A stretch of DNA of 64,000 nt from Meandrina meandrites (taxonomy: Eukaryota; Cnidaria; Anthozoa; Scleractinia; Meandrinidae), in assembly GCA_963693305.1 (NCBI GenBank), contig OY855905.1:19315937-19379936 (forward strand), in the 5' to 3' direction. Of this stretch, positions 26,702 to 40,372 are shown one piece after another; within the stretch, counting starts at the first letter, position 1, and each line of letters opens with the position of its first letter. A model generated the notes under the pieces. That model did no database searches, was not told the origin of the DNA, and saw only the letters and a list, made by a program, of their open reading frames with translations. The position numbers and the translations under genes were made by a program.

Positions 26702-27316
26702 AAGGAGCTAAGTCACGGAGGTTTTGCAGACTTCTGGTCTAAACTATTCTAAAATTTATAAGCGGCCCACAAGCCGCTAGGCGAGTGGGACACTGATGTT
26801 CTTACCACACGTTATCTGTGATCTATAACTGAACAGACGCACCGCAAAATGGAATCTATTTGTTTTATACAACAACACAAGACTTCACTACACTTCAGTA
26901 TTGTTATTAAAAGCAATGCCGCCACCGGTGAGCTAAATTTGTTTTCCCTTCAAAATAAAGTCTTCCGTAGTCACGAAGCACTGTTAAAATCTGATTAATA
27001 CGTAGAATGAAGGAAAATTAAAACTCTGTAAGCTTTAAGCTGAGCGTTAACCGCCATTCATGGATTTCCCGCGTAGCGTCGTCAAACTACTCGTGCATCA
27101 CTCACAGCTTGTTTAGCCCAGTTTAATGTCTTGAAAGGTGAACAGTATTTGGCAGATTGCTCCTCGATGTAGATTTATTATTAAACTGAGCTTTCTGTTG
27201 TTGTTTTGGCTGCAAGTTTTGAAAAACTTTCCCGAGAAGACTGACTTGGACTATGAACTCTGATCACGCGCGCGAGTCACACCACGAAGTGACGTCATCT
27301 GTGCGTCTGTTTACCT

Positions 27317-27836
27317 ACTAGAAGATGGTTTTCCATGTTCTATTAAAGAAATAAAAAACGCGCCTGAGTGCATTGTTGAGTTATATAAGCACGCGGGAAT
27401 TTTTAAGAACACGAGAGAAGTGCATAGAGAAGCACGAGGCGTAGCCGAGTGCTTCTCGCACTTCTCGAGTGTTCTTAAAAATTCCCAAGTGCTTATATAA
27501 CTCAACAATGCACGAGGACAAGTTCTTTATTTCTTTTATAAAATGTTAAAGAAATTGCGCGCGCTCAAACTTGTGACGTAAGCAGCGTGCATTATAACTC
27601 CATAAAGCACGCGCGTGACGTAAGCAGCGTGCTTTATGGAGCTATAATGAACTCGAACTGACCAATCACAGCGCGCGCAATTACTCGAAAATTTTATAAA
27701 AGAAAATAATGCACGCTTGAGGTCTAGAAAAGCTGCTAGTGGATGCCCGAGCCGTTAGGCGAGGGCATTCAGCTGCTTTTCTAGACCTCAAAAGTGCATT
27801 ATTTTCTTATAGGACATAGGAAAACCATCTTCTAGT
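27317..27836. mobile_element. Nested foldback element (520 bp) with three internal palindromes
   Basis: Outer inverted ends ACTAGAAGATGGTTTTCC ... GGAAAACCATCTTCTAGT enclose three separate hairpins: about 27345-27535, 27545-27695 and 27705-27815. Each has long arms and its own short loop. The GCGCGC-rich middle part reads like a separate palindromic element. No coding sequence; no clear target duplication. Confidence 0.75.
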
Positions 27837-27941
27837 GGGTTTAGAATATAGCATAGAAATGCAAATAATTAAAAAAAAAACACTTTGGCGCGCGCGTGCT
27901 GATCTGAATGAACAAACACTACGCCAAGAAACCTGACGACA

Positions 27942-28744
27942 CAGGGGCACCCAACGGAATATTTCGGTAAAATATCTGTTCGGATGGAAGGTCGCCTAAG
28001 AATTTCGAAATTTTTTCCCAGCGACGCTCTAGACTTCTCAAATTTTTTCGGAAAACCATAAAGTTTCCCTAGAATTTTCGGAATTGATGTGCTCACTTTT
28101 ATCATGTGCCATAATTTTCGGACGGTTTTGTTTGTTCTCTAAAATTTTCGTTTGGCTTAATTATTCCAAAAGCTGCTAAAAGTTTCGGTGAGCATTAGAG
28201 GTAATCAGGAATGTACGTGAACCTAATGAAAGATAAAGGCAATTGAGGTGATTGAGCTCGGCATTAGCCTACTTATCAGATTATTGGAGAAGTTATTTTT
28301 GTTTTTTGTGGTCTAATTCGCGGTCAAATTTAGGGCCACGACCGCGTACTCGATCCTGTCGTATAATTTACACCCCCTAACGTTTTCGGATGAATAGGTT
28401 TAACGCCTATAATATTCGGATAAACATTTATATTGCCTAGTATTTTCGCGAAATTTCGATAGGCACACGTATAACGAAAAACTTCCCCTAAAATTTTCTA
28501 GTGAAAATATGGTCTCTCAGTGTCCTCGAACTTTCGACAAGATCCATCAGGATAGCTAAAACTTTCGGATGACTCAAAAAAGGACCCTAGAATTTTCGAA
28601 ACGACGAAAGTTCCCCTTAAATATCCGAACCGATAAATATTTTTTAGGGCATCTCCAAATTAACTAAAAAGCCTTCTAGAACATAGAGAAATCCATTTAC
28701 GACACTTCTGACGTCTTTGGAAAGATTCGGTCGTTGGGTGCCCC
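27942..28744. mobile_element. Non-autonomous hAT-like element (803 bp)
   Basis: Ends CAGGGGCACCCAACG and CGTTGGGTGCCCC are inverted, and TGACGACA is repeated directly on both sides (27934-27941, 28745-28752), an 8-bp duplication as made by hAT transposases. The interior is odd: a CTAAAATTTTCGG-like word recurs about every 30-60 bases. No transposase. Confidence 0.75.
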
Positions 28745-28816
28745 TGACGACAGCAATCAAATCCATTTTAATGGTGTTTTGCAGTCGAAAGTGAATTTCT
28801 ATATCGCTATACTTAC

Positions 28817-29003
28817 CTTGAAAAACCTTTGCAGCCCGTTTTGTGTTTGCTTTTGTGCTCTTAGAGTATGATTCCGTAACAATTTTGTTTAAATCAGTGT
28901 CTTGCAAGTTTGCAAAGCGGCACTCACTGCTCAACAACTCGTCAACGTCTTCATCTTCCCAGTCACCGAAACTTAATTCAGGTGAACTGTTTTTAGCGGC
29001 CAT
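28817..29003 (-). CDS. First exon of a KIAA1958-like / Crypton-derived protein
   Basis: ATG at 29003 opens 62 codons that end at a clean donor (AAG|GTAAGT, intron starting at 28816). The acidic start is followed by a RFANLQDTDLNK motif and a KSTKANTKRAAKVF helix. This is typical of the N-terminal segment of the KIAA1958/ZMYM/QRICH1-like group of metazoan proteins derived from Crypton tyrosine recombinases (established family knowledge, recognised by eye). A hAT-like element lies in the intron 64 bp downstream of the exon. The recombinase-like part is not in this window, so this is a partial gene or an orphan exon. The upstream region has a CCGCCATGTTTT patch. Confidence 0.6.
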
Positions 29004-29099
29004 AATTAAGGAAATAAAATGACAACTTTAAAAGATTGTTGCCGCCATGTTTTTGAATTCGTAATGCAGCAAAAGTTGCATCCGGGGTACCGGGCTTCT

Positions 29100-30770
29100 A
29101 TAGTTTTTAGCTATGTTCTATAAAAAAATAATGCCCGCTAGAATTCCATTGCGTGCATACCGCGGCTATATTTTAAAGTCTAATAGATGACAGGCATCAA
29201 CCAATCACAAAGCGCGCAGCATCTCGGTTGTTGTATAAAGGAAGATATAACCTTGATCTAAGATATAACCTTGATATAAACTTGATCAAACCATGGCTAT
29301 AAATTTCGATATTTTGAAGACGGCGGAATAAGCATGAAAAGTTTAGCCTCAATTTTCAAGTTGTAATCCATTTCTATCCCAGCAATGCCAACCATCCGGT
29401 TAGGTTCCTTTGAGACAAATATATATTTTGGCTGTTCAAAAATCTGTCAAAATCCTGCGCTTGTTTGAAGACTGTAGACTTTTATGACTCGATGAAAGGG
29501 AAGAATTGCCTTGTAGCAGTGCATCTTGTTTATTTTGTTTATAAACAAAAATAATTTTCGAAACCTGCTGAACCACGCATGTTAATTCAAATCGTATGTT
29601 TTTTCAATTTTAAGCGTGTATGCCTTCAACCCTGACCTCGCGATTCCAACAATTTATATTGATCGTATCCTTCGTTGTTAATTTTAGTCTTTTATTTCAT
29701 TTTCGTATTTAAGTGCAAAGCTAAGCAGGTTAATGTAAGTGATTTACCTTAACTGGACGGAGGTTAAAATGCAATAAATAGCAGGAGGCATAACACGTCA
29801 TAAAAATTCAAAATGGCGGCGCGCTGGAAATTTAAAGCCATGAACTTTTCCATTTATTGTTATTATTAAATGTTATCTCTCCCTTGACCTGTAAAATTTG
29901 GAATTTTGGCATCATTTCAAACAATTCAACGTCAACTTGTTGTAAGAGTGGAGGTTTCATTTAATAGGCAACGCTTGTGACGATACACCATTGTTTCATT
30001 ACTAGCTTCCGATGAAATAATCATAAAAGATTATATCACTTTCAACGTCTGGTAAAAACAACCAAATCGGAGGGTTTTTTTGAAAATAAGGACCAACCGT
30101 AGCAGTTCGATGGATGTTTTTTACGCTGGGTGACTTAAAAAGATTTTGAATGTTCAACGTCCTGAACGTTACAGCAGTATAAACATAAAAAAAGAAGTAG
30201 GCAAGAGGGCTATATTCCAAGCACAGCTTTATTATTGTTTTGTAGAAGCAACCAATCAAATTTTATTAATACAAAAACACTAAGGTCATCTCCAAGCATT
30301 ATTTGTCATTCTAATAAGCATCCTAAGATCATGTTATTATCTTACTATTTCCATCATACCAAGTGTTTTATATTTTCTCTGGCCATCACAAAATTTAAAT
30401 GTCCCACATTTGCTGATAAGCAAGGTCTTTGATTTGTTTCCTTAGTCTACGACAGCAAAAGCTACCCTAATTCTATGCATACGCGCTCTGGTCCTTGGTC
30501 ACGTTTCAGGAGCGTGTGTTTCTGTCTCTATACCCACTTGTACAGGGCACTATTGATGTTGTACTTCTGATTGTAATGGCTTGCCTCAGCCAGGTAAGTG
30601 TGACCTTTGTACTGAAATGACGTCGTGTCATGCGCTCCGTGTGTTGGAATCTCTTGGTGCTGGGTGAACCGCGCTCCAGACGCCTGGTACACAGCTGAGG
30701 GAGTGTTGTATTTCTAACTCTCACCATAGTAATTGGCCACGCCCAAGTACGTTTGACTGCTGATCACAAA
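29100..30770. other. Host non-coding stretch
   Basis: AT-rich with short open frames only. There is a CAATCACAAAGCGCGC-type patch near 29205. Nothing else is supported. Confidence 0.4.
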
Positions 30771-30776
30771 GGAATG

Positions 30777-31075
30777 CACAGGACGAAATCACATGTTTCC
30801 GTATTTCTGAAACATGACGGAAACATGCAACTCCATGTTTCTGTTACGTTTACGTCTTGCGGAAACGTGAAAATTCAAGTCTACGTGATTCCGTCACGTT
30901 TCCGGAACGGAAATGCCAAAAAGTGGTCCGGTTCCGCTGTAACCGCAGCAACGGAAACGTGAGTAAACGTCACGAAACCGGTAACGGAAACACAGGGTAT
31001 CCGTCGTGTTTCCGGAGCGGTTTCACATGTTTCTGTGACGTTTCCCTTTACGGATTCTTGGAATTTCGTCCTGTG
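30777..31075. mobile_element. MITE with GGAAAC/GTTTCC internal repeats (299 bp)
   Basis: Terminal inverted repeats CACAGGACGAAAT / ATTTCGTCCTGTG are flanked by ATG on both sides, a possible 3-bp duplication. The interior is built from many short GGAAAC and GTTTCC words in both orientations, giving extensive self-complementarity. It directly abuts the triplet array. Confidence 0.7.
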
Positions 31076-31147
31076 ATGCCAGGCGATGGCTCCACGAGTA
31101 GGAATGGATTGGAACAGGAGAAATTTGTTGCCATCCCACTTGTACTT

Positions 31148-31738
<591 letters not shown>

Positions 31739-31862
31739 GTGAAACTGCTAAAAAAAATATATAATTATATATCCCATAGACAACAGGTGAATGTGAAAAG
31801 GTTAACAAAATAGATTAGTGTGAACCAATCTGCAGCTTACTTTTGTAAGCAAATGCCTACAT

Positions 31863-32077
31863 TGTGCGGTTCCAGAAAATATCCATACCCACGCCAAGGA
31901 TGGTCACTGGAAATTCCGAAGGGGGAAGGGGGGGGGGGGGGGGGGGGGCAGGGTGATCTCAATAGCGCAAGTTTTTAAAAGAAAATATGAAGCTTAACTG
32001 TAAATTCCAGGGGGTAGGAGGGTCCAAACCAAAGAACCATCCTTGGGGGAGGTATGGATATTTTTTGGAACCACACA
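31863..32077. mobile_element. Foldback MITE (215 bp) with an internal G run
   Basis: Begins TGTGCGGTTCCAGAAAATAT and ends with the near-inverse. A G run of about 18 lies at about 31931-31949. A partial relative occurs at about 33998-34127. Confidence 0.7.
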
Positions 32078-32079
32078 TT

Positions 32080-33490
32080 ATAACTAGGGATAGGCGAGCT
32101 GCCTCCGCTGTTATCCTTTTTTTTCTCAGCGTATCCGTTACTACAGTCAATTATTTCGCTTGATGTTTTGGCTATTCTATTTTCTTAATTGATTGAAAAT
32201 CAGTTTCTGGCCTTGTCTTTTTCAAGATCATGGGACGAGGACGTTCCATTTAAAACAAACTTTCACTATGAATTGTTGAGGTCAAGTAGCTAATTAAAAC
32301 AAAGCCAAATTATGCAAAAATTCTGAAGAATTACATGTAATAATCACGTAAATTTAATTACACGAACGCGTCCCTAAATTCCTGGGATCATTTTGCTTTT
32401 TTTGCTGTAATGAGTGACCTCAGTGAGGATAAACTTTGGTAATAGCCAAACGTTTTAAAACTACCAATTGATACCAGCTGTTTTCCGAATTTTTGTTTCA
32501 ATATATTTGGGCTGGGAGCTCAAGCAACAATGACCAACTTGACAGACGAGCTCGAAACGGATACTAGAAACGGATGCCAAAAGATTTCTCACCTCTGTCA
32601 ATGTAAACGCCTGCCGTGAGTTTTGATTATCTCAAGAACTCTTTTGAATTCTCTTTCCTTCTTGACAAGTTTCAGCTACAAATTTTACTTAAATGCCTAA
32701 AGACTGATCGAGTCTTTTATCTTTTATTTCTACCACTTTTTTTAATGTTATGATGTTCCAGCTAAGAGCCGAAAGCACTGGATCGACAGCTGGCTACTTA
32801 TACCTGTGTCTCAAGCGAAAACTTTCTCACTTCTCTGCGAGTTTCAATGCTCGCGTTATCTTTTAAAAACTTTCCTTCTTTAACTCTTTTTGAACTTATC
32901 GCAGCTGGTAACTTTACATCTTGGTTGTGTCCTGAGTCTTTCAAACCCCTCGTGTAAAGTGTGATTTGTGTCTGACAAATCTCGATTTCGGATTTGAGTC
33001 TGTCAACCCTGCGAGCAAACGAGAGCTGCTCGCAACGCGCTAACAAGAGAACTTTCTAGACCAATACGTACTATTCTTGCTTTTGATCATATCAATTGCG
33101 TAAGTTTCGGCTTCTAGACCTTGTGCAATCAAGAAAGCTCGAAGGAAACTGCAGCAACCCAACTGCAATCAACGTTTGCAAGCGTCCTTTGTTGACTTGT
33201 TGTCATTTGTGCACGTGCTCATTATCACCCAATTATCATTATCATTATCATTGTCATTATCACCCAATCATCGTTTATCTTGCGCCATCATTGACCAATC
33301 ACCGTACAGGAAATTTTATCACACCTACCGATACTACTTGCGGGCCCACTTTGGGCAAATCGAGATTTTGTCTGGTATACTATATATATACTGTACATAC
33401 GCGCGGACTACGATGATGCCTCCTCGGGTTTTGGCCTCTGGGCCAAAACCCTGCGGGGCCAATTAGACTGCCATTAAACTATTGAAGGCA
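32080..33490. other. Host non-coding stretch
   Basis: No gene is supported. Contains an ATTATC microsatellite at 33233-33265 and a short strong hairpin at 33427-33450 (GGGTTTTGGCC and its inverse). Confidence 0.4.
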
Positions 33491-34580
33491 CTTTAGCCTG
33501 TACTGCAAAAAAAAACTTGACACCTTTACTTAACCTGGAGTAAACATTATGGTCTGTGATAATAATTACGTAAATTACCTGTAATTTCAATTTTTTTATT
33601 GGAACAAAATTATTTTGTCACGAGCCCCAGAATGGTTTTAAAACTTACGTGTAAAAAAGTGCCAGTATTCACATGTAGCTTAATTGGGTTCCGGGATGCC
33701 CATATTACATAATCACTTACTTATCCTCATCGGGCCCACGAGAACTCTTGACGCCGGGTTCATATTACATAAATAGCTATAAACGTCACTAATGTATATT
33801 CAGGTTTAAATTGGCAACATGTGGGAATCAATCATGTGACAATTTTATTACATTAACACAATAATGTGTATTTTTGAGTTCATTTTCAAGTTGACTAAGA
33901 GGAATGTCATTGCAAAGTCTTCAAGTCACCTGTAAATAGAAACAAAACAAACAAAAACTATCTATAATAATTGCTATCTTTCCAACATGCAGACTGGGGT
34001 CTCAATAACACAAATTTTTAAAAGAAAGTATGAAGCTAAACTGGAAATCCAAGGGGGTGGGAGGGTCCAAACCAAAGAACTATCCTCTGGGGAGGTATGG
34101 ATATTTTTTGGAACCACACCCTGTTGAACCAAGCCTGTGCTGCAAAAAAAACTTGACACATTAACTTAACCTGGAGTAAAATTTATGGTCTGCGATAATA
34201 ATCAATGATGTAAATTCTCTGTTATTTCATTATTTTTACATGTTTTTATTGAAACAAAATTTTTTGTCATGAACCCCAGAATGGTTTTAAAACTTACATG
34301 TAATATTAAGTGTCAGAATTTACTTGTAGCCATATTGGGTTCTGGGATGTTCATATTATATAAATAGCTATAAATGTCACTAAATTATATTCAGGTTTAA
34401 ATTGGCAACATGTGAGAGTCAATCATGTGACAATTTTATTACATTGACACAATGTGTATTTTTGAGTTCATTTTGACTAACAGGAATGCCCTTTCAAAGT
34501 CTTCAAGTCACCTGTAAATATAACAAAACAAACAAAAACTATTTATTTTGATGAAATTGCAATTTTCCAGTATGCAGACT
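33490..34580 (+). repeat. Tandem duplication of a 0.45-kb unit
   Basis: About 33490-33970 and 34130-34570 are diverged direct copies; both contain AACTTGACAC, CTTAACCTGGAGTAAA and TATTCAGGTTTAAATTGG blocks. Between them lies the partial foldback related to 31863-32077. Confidence 0.75.
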
Positions 34581-36545
34581 GTATATTAAAATTAAACGGC
34601 CTTTTTCAGTGTGTGAAAAAAACTGGCTGCTTTTATGCTGGGCTAGTGGATCCAATAAAATTTTCCACTTGCTAGATAGCCAAATGACATTTATGGATTT
34701 TTATTTTTTGTTGTAGTTGTTTCGAAAGAAACATGAGACTTTGGGTAAGCTTATAATGGTTTCACCTTGCCCAGTCTACCTGGGTCAGGCAAGGAAGAAA
34801 TCAATTTTCTTTGCACCCCTCCTTTCATTAATCATTGCAAAAAAAATGTCAGATTATTTGATTGGACCCTAAAGCTGAATTTTTGTAATCCGTTCATTTC
34901 AAAACATTACATCACAGAAATCTATGTTTGGTTTTCTTGTAGAGCAAGTTGCCAACCAAAACTAAGCTGGAGTTCATTTAAATCAAATTTTCAGCTACTA
35001 CTTGGCTAATTCCCATATGAGTTAAAAAAAAAACTCGTTCTCACTATCTATTTTTTTACGCCGAGCTCGGATTTAATTCCAGTAAGCTAAGTTGATAAAC
35101 ATGATAAACGTCGAAGACATCAGCTTTAACCAGTCTAAAAAAAATCATTGTACAATGAGAAACGCTTACCTCAGGTCCCTGTAAGTTTCTGTTACCCACG
35201 TTTTCGCACGTTTTTACTCATTCCATATTCTTGTTTATCGGGAATACAAATAAAGGAGGTATACCCTACGTTTGGGGAGTCGTTTTGATCGCGTCAAGAA
35301 GGAAAAACATCGACAAAACTGTCCTCTATATCTCAAAGTCACTCCTTAGATTCCCTCTTCTTGTCGCCATTTTGAAAATGGTCTTGTCGTGAGCCCGCAA
35401 TACGGACCACGGGGAATCCGCTGGGGAGAGCCCCAGCAGGGGGGAGGGGAGGGACAGCTACTTAACTTCTCCCCAGGCCCACCCCTTTCGTCTGAAAGAA
35501 ATTAAATCCATCCTCGACAAAAGCAATTGAAATGAGAAGAAACTGACAACGCCATCATAAAGAGCATGCACTCCTGCCTTTGGCAAAATTTTCTTTTATT
35601 CCTACCGCAAATAGTCGTTGAGTAGAAAGCCAACAAACTTTTCAATTGTATTTTTTTACTGCCGTACGTTTTCAGGAAAAAGTAATAATGGCCATTTTTA
35701 AAAAAAACTATTTAAAAATCTATAACTTCGCTTAAAAAATCCTAAGAGAGAGATACTAGTAAAGTTTTCAAGCGAATTTTAAAATGCGGTCCGTTCTGGT
35801 CACGTGACCGATGACGTCATAACAATAAAAGTGATAAAAATGTACTTAACATATAAATATCTACCAACATGTAATTTGTTGTTTCATCACATTTAATGCA
35901 ACGCCAGATACGCACTTGTACCCAGACTCCCACTTTTTGAAAATTGTACATAGCTCCCTTAATATTTATATTTTGTTCGGTACCCTGGCAGTCTGAAATG
36001 CATCACACCAATGTGCTTCAAACTGCAATGACTGCTTTTTCAGTAACAAAATATCTTCGTCACAGTGAGCAAAAACGAACTTCAGAGCAATGTCACGTGA
36101 CTAATGACGTCATCGCCCTACGTCTTATACAAGTAGTGGTTATTGTTAAGAGTTATTTCTGTACGACGTTGTACCCCTGCTGGCTTCAAACTGACCAAGT
36201 TATTTGGCATTGACGATTTTTCAGCTGCAAAGGATTCTGGGAAGGTTTTTATTATAATTATATATTGTTTTTATAATTATTATATAGAGGATAATACATG
36301 GTTTTTAACCGATATTTTAATTTATTTTTACTCTTACCTATAAATACATTAACGCAACGCGCGTAATACTCGACAATTCGGAAAGTATTAATATGATTTG
36401 CAAACTTTGGGCTTCCTCCAGCACCTTGAGTCGGTATGTACTTCATGGCTGAATTCCATAATTTTTGTAGTCGCCTTATCAACTTCTTCATGTAATTTAC
36501 ATATTATGTCCACTTACCAACATCACTAAGCGTATGAACACCTCC
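34580..36545. other. Host non-coding stretch
   Basis: No gene is supported. Two similar GGTCACGTGACCGATGACGTCAT-like palindromic patches (35798-35820 and 36090-36113) suggest a dispersed repeat. The word GAGGATAATACATGG at 36287 recurs at 37732. Confidence 0.4.
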
Positions 36546-36548
36546 ACT

Positions 36549-36712
36549 TTCCAGCCGTTCACTTCCGTTTGCCTCTGTTTACCTCCGTTTACCTTAGTTT
36601 ACCTGCGTTTACCTCCGTTCACCTGCGTTTAGCTGCGTTAACCTCCGTTCATCTGCGTTTACCTGCGTTTACCTCTGCTCACCTGCGTTTACCTCAGTTC
36701 AAGCAAGGGCAC
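36549..36712 (+). repeat. Minisatellite of a 10-11 bp CGTTTACCTC unit
   Basis: About 15 imperfect units of the type GTTTACCTCC / GTTCACCTGC are arranged head to tail. It gives an open frame by chance. Confidence 0.85.
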
Positions 36713-36954
36713 TTTGACCGTCGTTTGCCAGGTATGTCAACACATGATCCTTTGGTTTCGTCTTCAGATTTCTTCTTCCCCTCCCTCCTGTCTCACTTTT
36801 TACGCAAAACTCCTGGTACCTTGATTTTGCATGGCGGCCAAAGAGGCGAATCTCTTGTTTGCATGACTATTGTACCTTAACCTGACTTGACAAAGCATAT
36901 AAATTTATCTAGACGTCAACTCAAGGCACTGTTTATTAATTATCACAGTGGTGT

Positions 36955-36972
36955 GGGGGGGGGGGGGGGGGG
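36955..36972. repeat. Poly-G run
   Basis: About 18 consecutive G, a possible G-quadruplex former. Confidence 0.9.
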
Positions 36973-37739
36973 TATTGGTTAGAAACTGCCAAAAATCCAT
37001 CACATCTTTCTTTCATCCATTGTGAGATACTGTTTTCACAGCCGCCCCTCGCCCTGTTTAATAAAGAAGTATATCTTCCAGAAATATCATAAAATAGCTA
37101 AACATTATAACCGCGCAATAGAAAATCGTTTCGTCAGAAATTTCTTTTTTCGCGAGAGTGGCGCAAATTGAAGCGGAAGTACTACGATTATCTGTTGAGT
37201 AAGGTATGAAAGAAGTTTGGGGACAAAGTCTTGACGTTTGAACTACGTTGTTACCATGGGCAACTGGCTCGGTTTCCAATAGTAACTTGTCGAACTCAGC
37301 CGTCCCATGATTTGGCGGGCTTTTATGGCATGTGACACATATGTTACCAATGGATACTAAGCAGGTTACTCGTGTTAACGACGAAATTTTGACGCCAAAA
37401 CCTTGTCATCAAACTTCCCCCGTCCTTTACTCAATTGAAAATCGTAGTAAGACATATCCGGGGACATATGTACACTAAATACATATGAAAGACATCTAAA
37501 AAAGGGTATAAATTAGACACCACTGGAAAACTTCTATTGGTGCAAATAAGAATTGATTGATTGATTGATTAGTAAAATTCCGCCGGTAATGTTATAAAAC
37601 AGTTGGTTCTGTTTTTAGCTGTGTACCATAGCGTTGAAGTGCACGCGGGAAGTTTGGAGAGCACTAAATAGGCTAGAGTGCTCTCTGCTATCGGCTTCAG
37701 AAACTCTTACCCTTCTGTGCATAGATACATAGAGGATAA

Positions 37740-37783
37740 TACATGGTTGCGCGGAGATATGAAATTTATCGAGTCGAGTTCGA

Positions 37784-37815
<32 letters not shown>

Positions 37816-38110
37816 GCTCACTCGTGAGATATCGATTTGAACACGAGAAGATTTTGAAAATGTTGTCCGGTAGTCATACGAATGTTTCCGAACATTTTCC
37901 GAAAATTTCCGAAGATTTCCGAAGATTTCCGAAGATTCCCGAAGATTGCCGAGGAAGATCCGAAGATTTTTCGACTTAATATTAATAAACCTTGGCCCAT
38001 TGAGCATTGTAACATGGCAAACTCTGTGAGCTGATTGGTAAAAAATGATATCACACATGTGTGGATACCATTTTTATCCACACATGTGTGATACCATTTT
38101 TCTCGATTTG
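37740..38110. repeat. Cluster of hairpins and a TTTCCGAAGA minisatellite
   Basis: Hairpin 37791-37835 (GATATCTCACTCG and its inverse), then about six imperfect TTTCCGAAGA units at 37895-37960, then a palindrome built on ATCACACATGTGTGGAT at 38048-38095. Looks like a composite non-autonomous element; ends not defined. Confidence 0.55.
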
Positions 38111-38676
38111 CTACCACTCGCTATACCACTGCAGTTTATATAATAAAATTGTTTAATAATGGTTAAAGTTACCTTCACTCAAATGATTCGCATCTTGCTA
38201 AAAATAATTTCTTCTAGTACCTGATACTCTGCCACTGTGTAGTGGTTAAAAACTGCAGCTGGTCATTATCATCTAATGTGTTATGAGTTGTATAGCTATA
38301 GAGTGACATTTGCATTCAGATGCTTTATTGTGTCATCTATGCTACCGAATTCTGCTATAACTGCATCTTTTGAGTCATACCTACATGAAGTGTCAGTTTC
38401 TGTTTTCTATTTTTAACAACCGATCTACACTATGTGGTCCACCTTTTCCCCAGATTTTTGGAAGTCATAGTAGTTGATAAGCTCTAAAGTTTATAAGATA
38501 CAGCTGGGTGAGTAACCCTCTCCACCTTCTCATCAAGTACCTCAGCAGCCCCTACACCCCATTTTCCATTTGCTAAAATTTCAGATCTTCCAATTTCTCA
38601 CCCATGCCGCAGCAGAGAACAGAGAAAACACAGCTGAGACTTAAGCCTAATTTTTAGATGGTCCAGGTTCCAGGTC

Positions 38677-38737
38677 GCTCGCGGCCAGGCACTCGCTTCC
38701 TTCTTTCGGGAATACAGCGAGTGCCTGGCCGCGAGCG
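38677..38737. repeat. Strong GC-rich hairpin
   Basis: Arms GCTCGCGGCCAGGCACTCGC and its inverse enclose a loop of about 20 bases. Probably the core of a small foldback element; the wider flanks also pair partly. Confidence 0.8.
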
Positions 38738-38769
38738 AACGGGACCGTCTGAGAATCAGGCTACTGAGA

Positions 38770-40068
38770 CTAATGTGTGTTCACATTAAACTCGAAACAT
38801 GTTTAGTAACCACGTGTCAAAATTTTCTTTTAGTCGCGTTCTGCTCGCGCGTCAATCGCGCGTGGTCCTTTTATACCGTTCGTGTAGGACTATTGATATG
38901 CCTAGACATTTTTATTGTATGCACACGCAGGTTTCCTTGTACTTTCTCTTGTTGTTGTCACGTAGGGCACAGAAAGGAGAGCTCGGGGAATAGATTTAAC
39001 ATATACATACCTGGATCGCATTTGTTGTTTAGATGTAGCATCATAATGTCCAGCCCCGTAATAGTGGAACGCGATGAATAAGGGTGTGTTTGATAAACAC
39101 ATATCTGGTACTATAGGAACAACGGGAGTTGAACGACTTGAAGTTATAATTACGATAGGTATCCTGAGGACATTCGAGCAAACTTTCATCGTTGAATCAC
39201 CAATTTCCCGGTCAAATACATCGCCAGTTTTGAACTCGTTTGTCACCTCTGCAAATTGTCGCTTCGGCGGAGAGAAATTCCAAATATTCGTCTTTCCCTT
39301 CGATAAGTTGCTTTACAAACAACTGGCGTAATGTAAATGAATCTCCAATAAATTAGGTGACTTCAAATGATTTTCTAATTCACTGTTTCCCTTAACGTCA
39401 AGTTTCAATAATTGTCTTACAATGCTACGGAATGTGCAGTCTCAGAAGCCCATAGCTAGTTATGGAATTCTGGCAGTCTCCATCTTTCCTGATGCTGTCT
39501 ATCTCAAGCCCGAACCCGCGGGATAAATGCCTCTCGAGACCCTCAATATGTGTGTTTATGTTCAGGTCATAAATTGCTATGGCCGGCGTCCTCGAAAGAA
39601 AGAAGATTTGACAGTTTTGATAAGTGCAGCACACTGCTAAAGTCAAAGGCTCTGTTGCAACTTTGAGAGTCAACATTGTCTATTATTTATTGGAGGTTTA
39701 ATGCAACATTTAGGATAGATCCCGCCTCATAATCCGTGCATATGTCAGTAACTGTTTCTGCTACCGTGACCTCTGGGTCTAACGCTGGTTCACAACTTGA
39801 GTCACCTGACGTTTGTGCGATGCAGAGGGTTTGCTACTATGGTAATAAAAAAGCAGTCAAAATGCCTAAAATTTCTGCGAATAAGAATATATCCGCACAA
39901 CTTCAAAGAAGCGATAAAACAATTTTAATTCTTATTTTACCCACTCTTTTTACATGAAATGCTATAAACCATTTGTAATTTTAGCTTCAAGCAAAAAAAT
40001 GTTTTCTGCAATAATTGTCATAAGTTGGTACCAGCTTCCCGGCCGCGACATGCCCCAGACAAAATCAA
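38770..40068. other. Host non-coding stretch
   Basis: Only short open frames with no recognisable domain. Confidence 0.35.
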
Positions 40069-40366
40069 GCGCGGGGCAGGAGCCATAATGGGAGGAGACC
40101 GTAAACGCGACATCCACGCACCCTATGATACGAGACAATATTTATATTTTTAGAACAGGCAGACACGCGCGGATGCGTGGGTTCTCGCGTCGATGTTGCC
40201 GGAGTTGCGTGTATCATGTGAGTCGCGAGTAAATCTGCCACAAAAGACTCTGTGTTAAAACTTGAGAACGAAAAATAAATCAGTCGTTCTGTGAACCATA
40301 AAATTATACATTAGGCTGCGCAGCTTCCGTATCGTGCTAAATTCATCTCCTGGATTTTTTGTCAGT

Positions 40367-40372
40367 TAAGCA
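40367..40372 (+). repeat. Polinton target site duplication, left (TAAGCA)
   Basis: Six bases TAAGCA directly before the first AG of the element; the same six follow its last CT at 59961-59966. Six-base duplications are the hallmark of Polinton integration. Confidence 0.95.

Noticed and set aside
32798..33046. 82-codon minus-strand frame
   Set aside because: No domain, no splice context, and part of it is a local hairpin (GCGAGCAG...).
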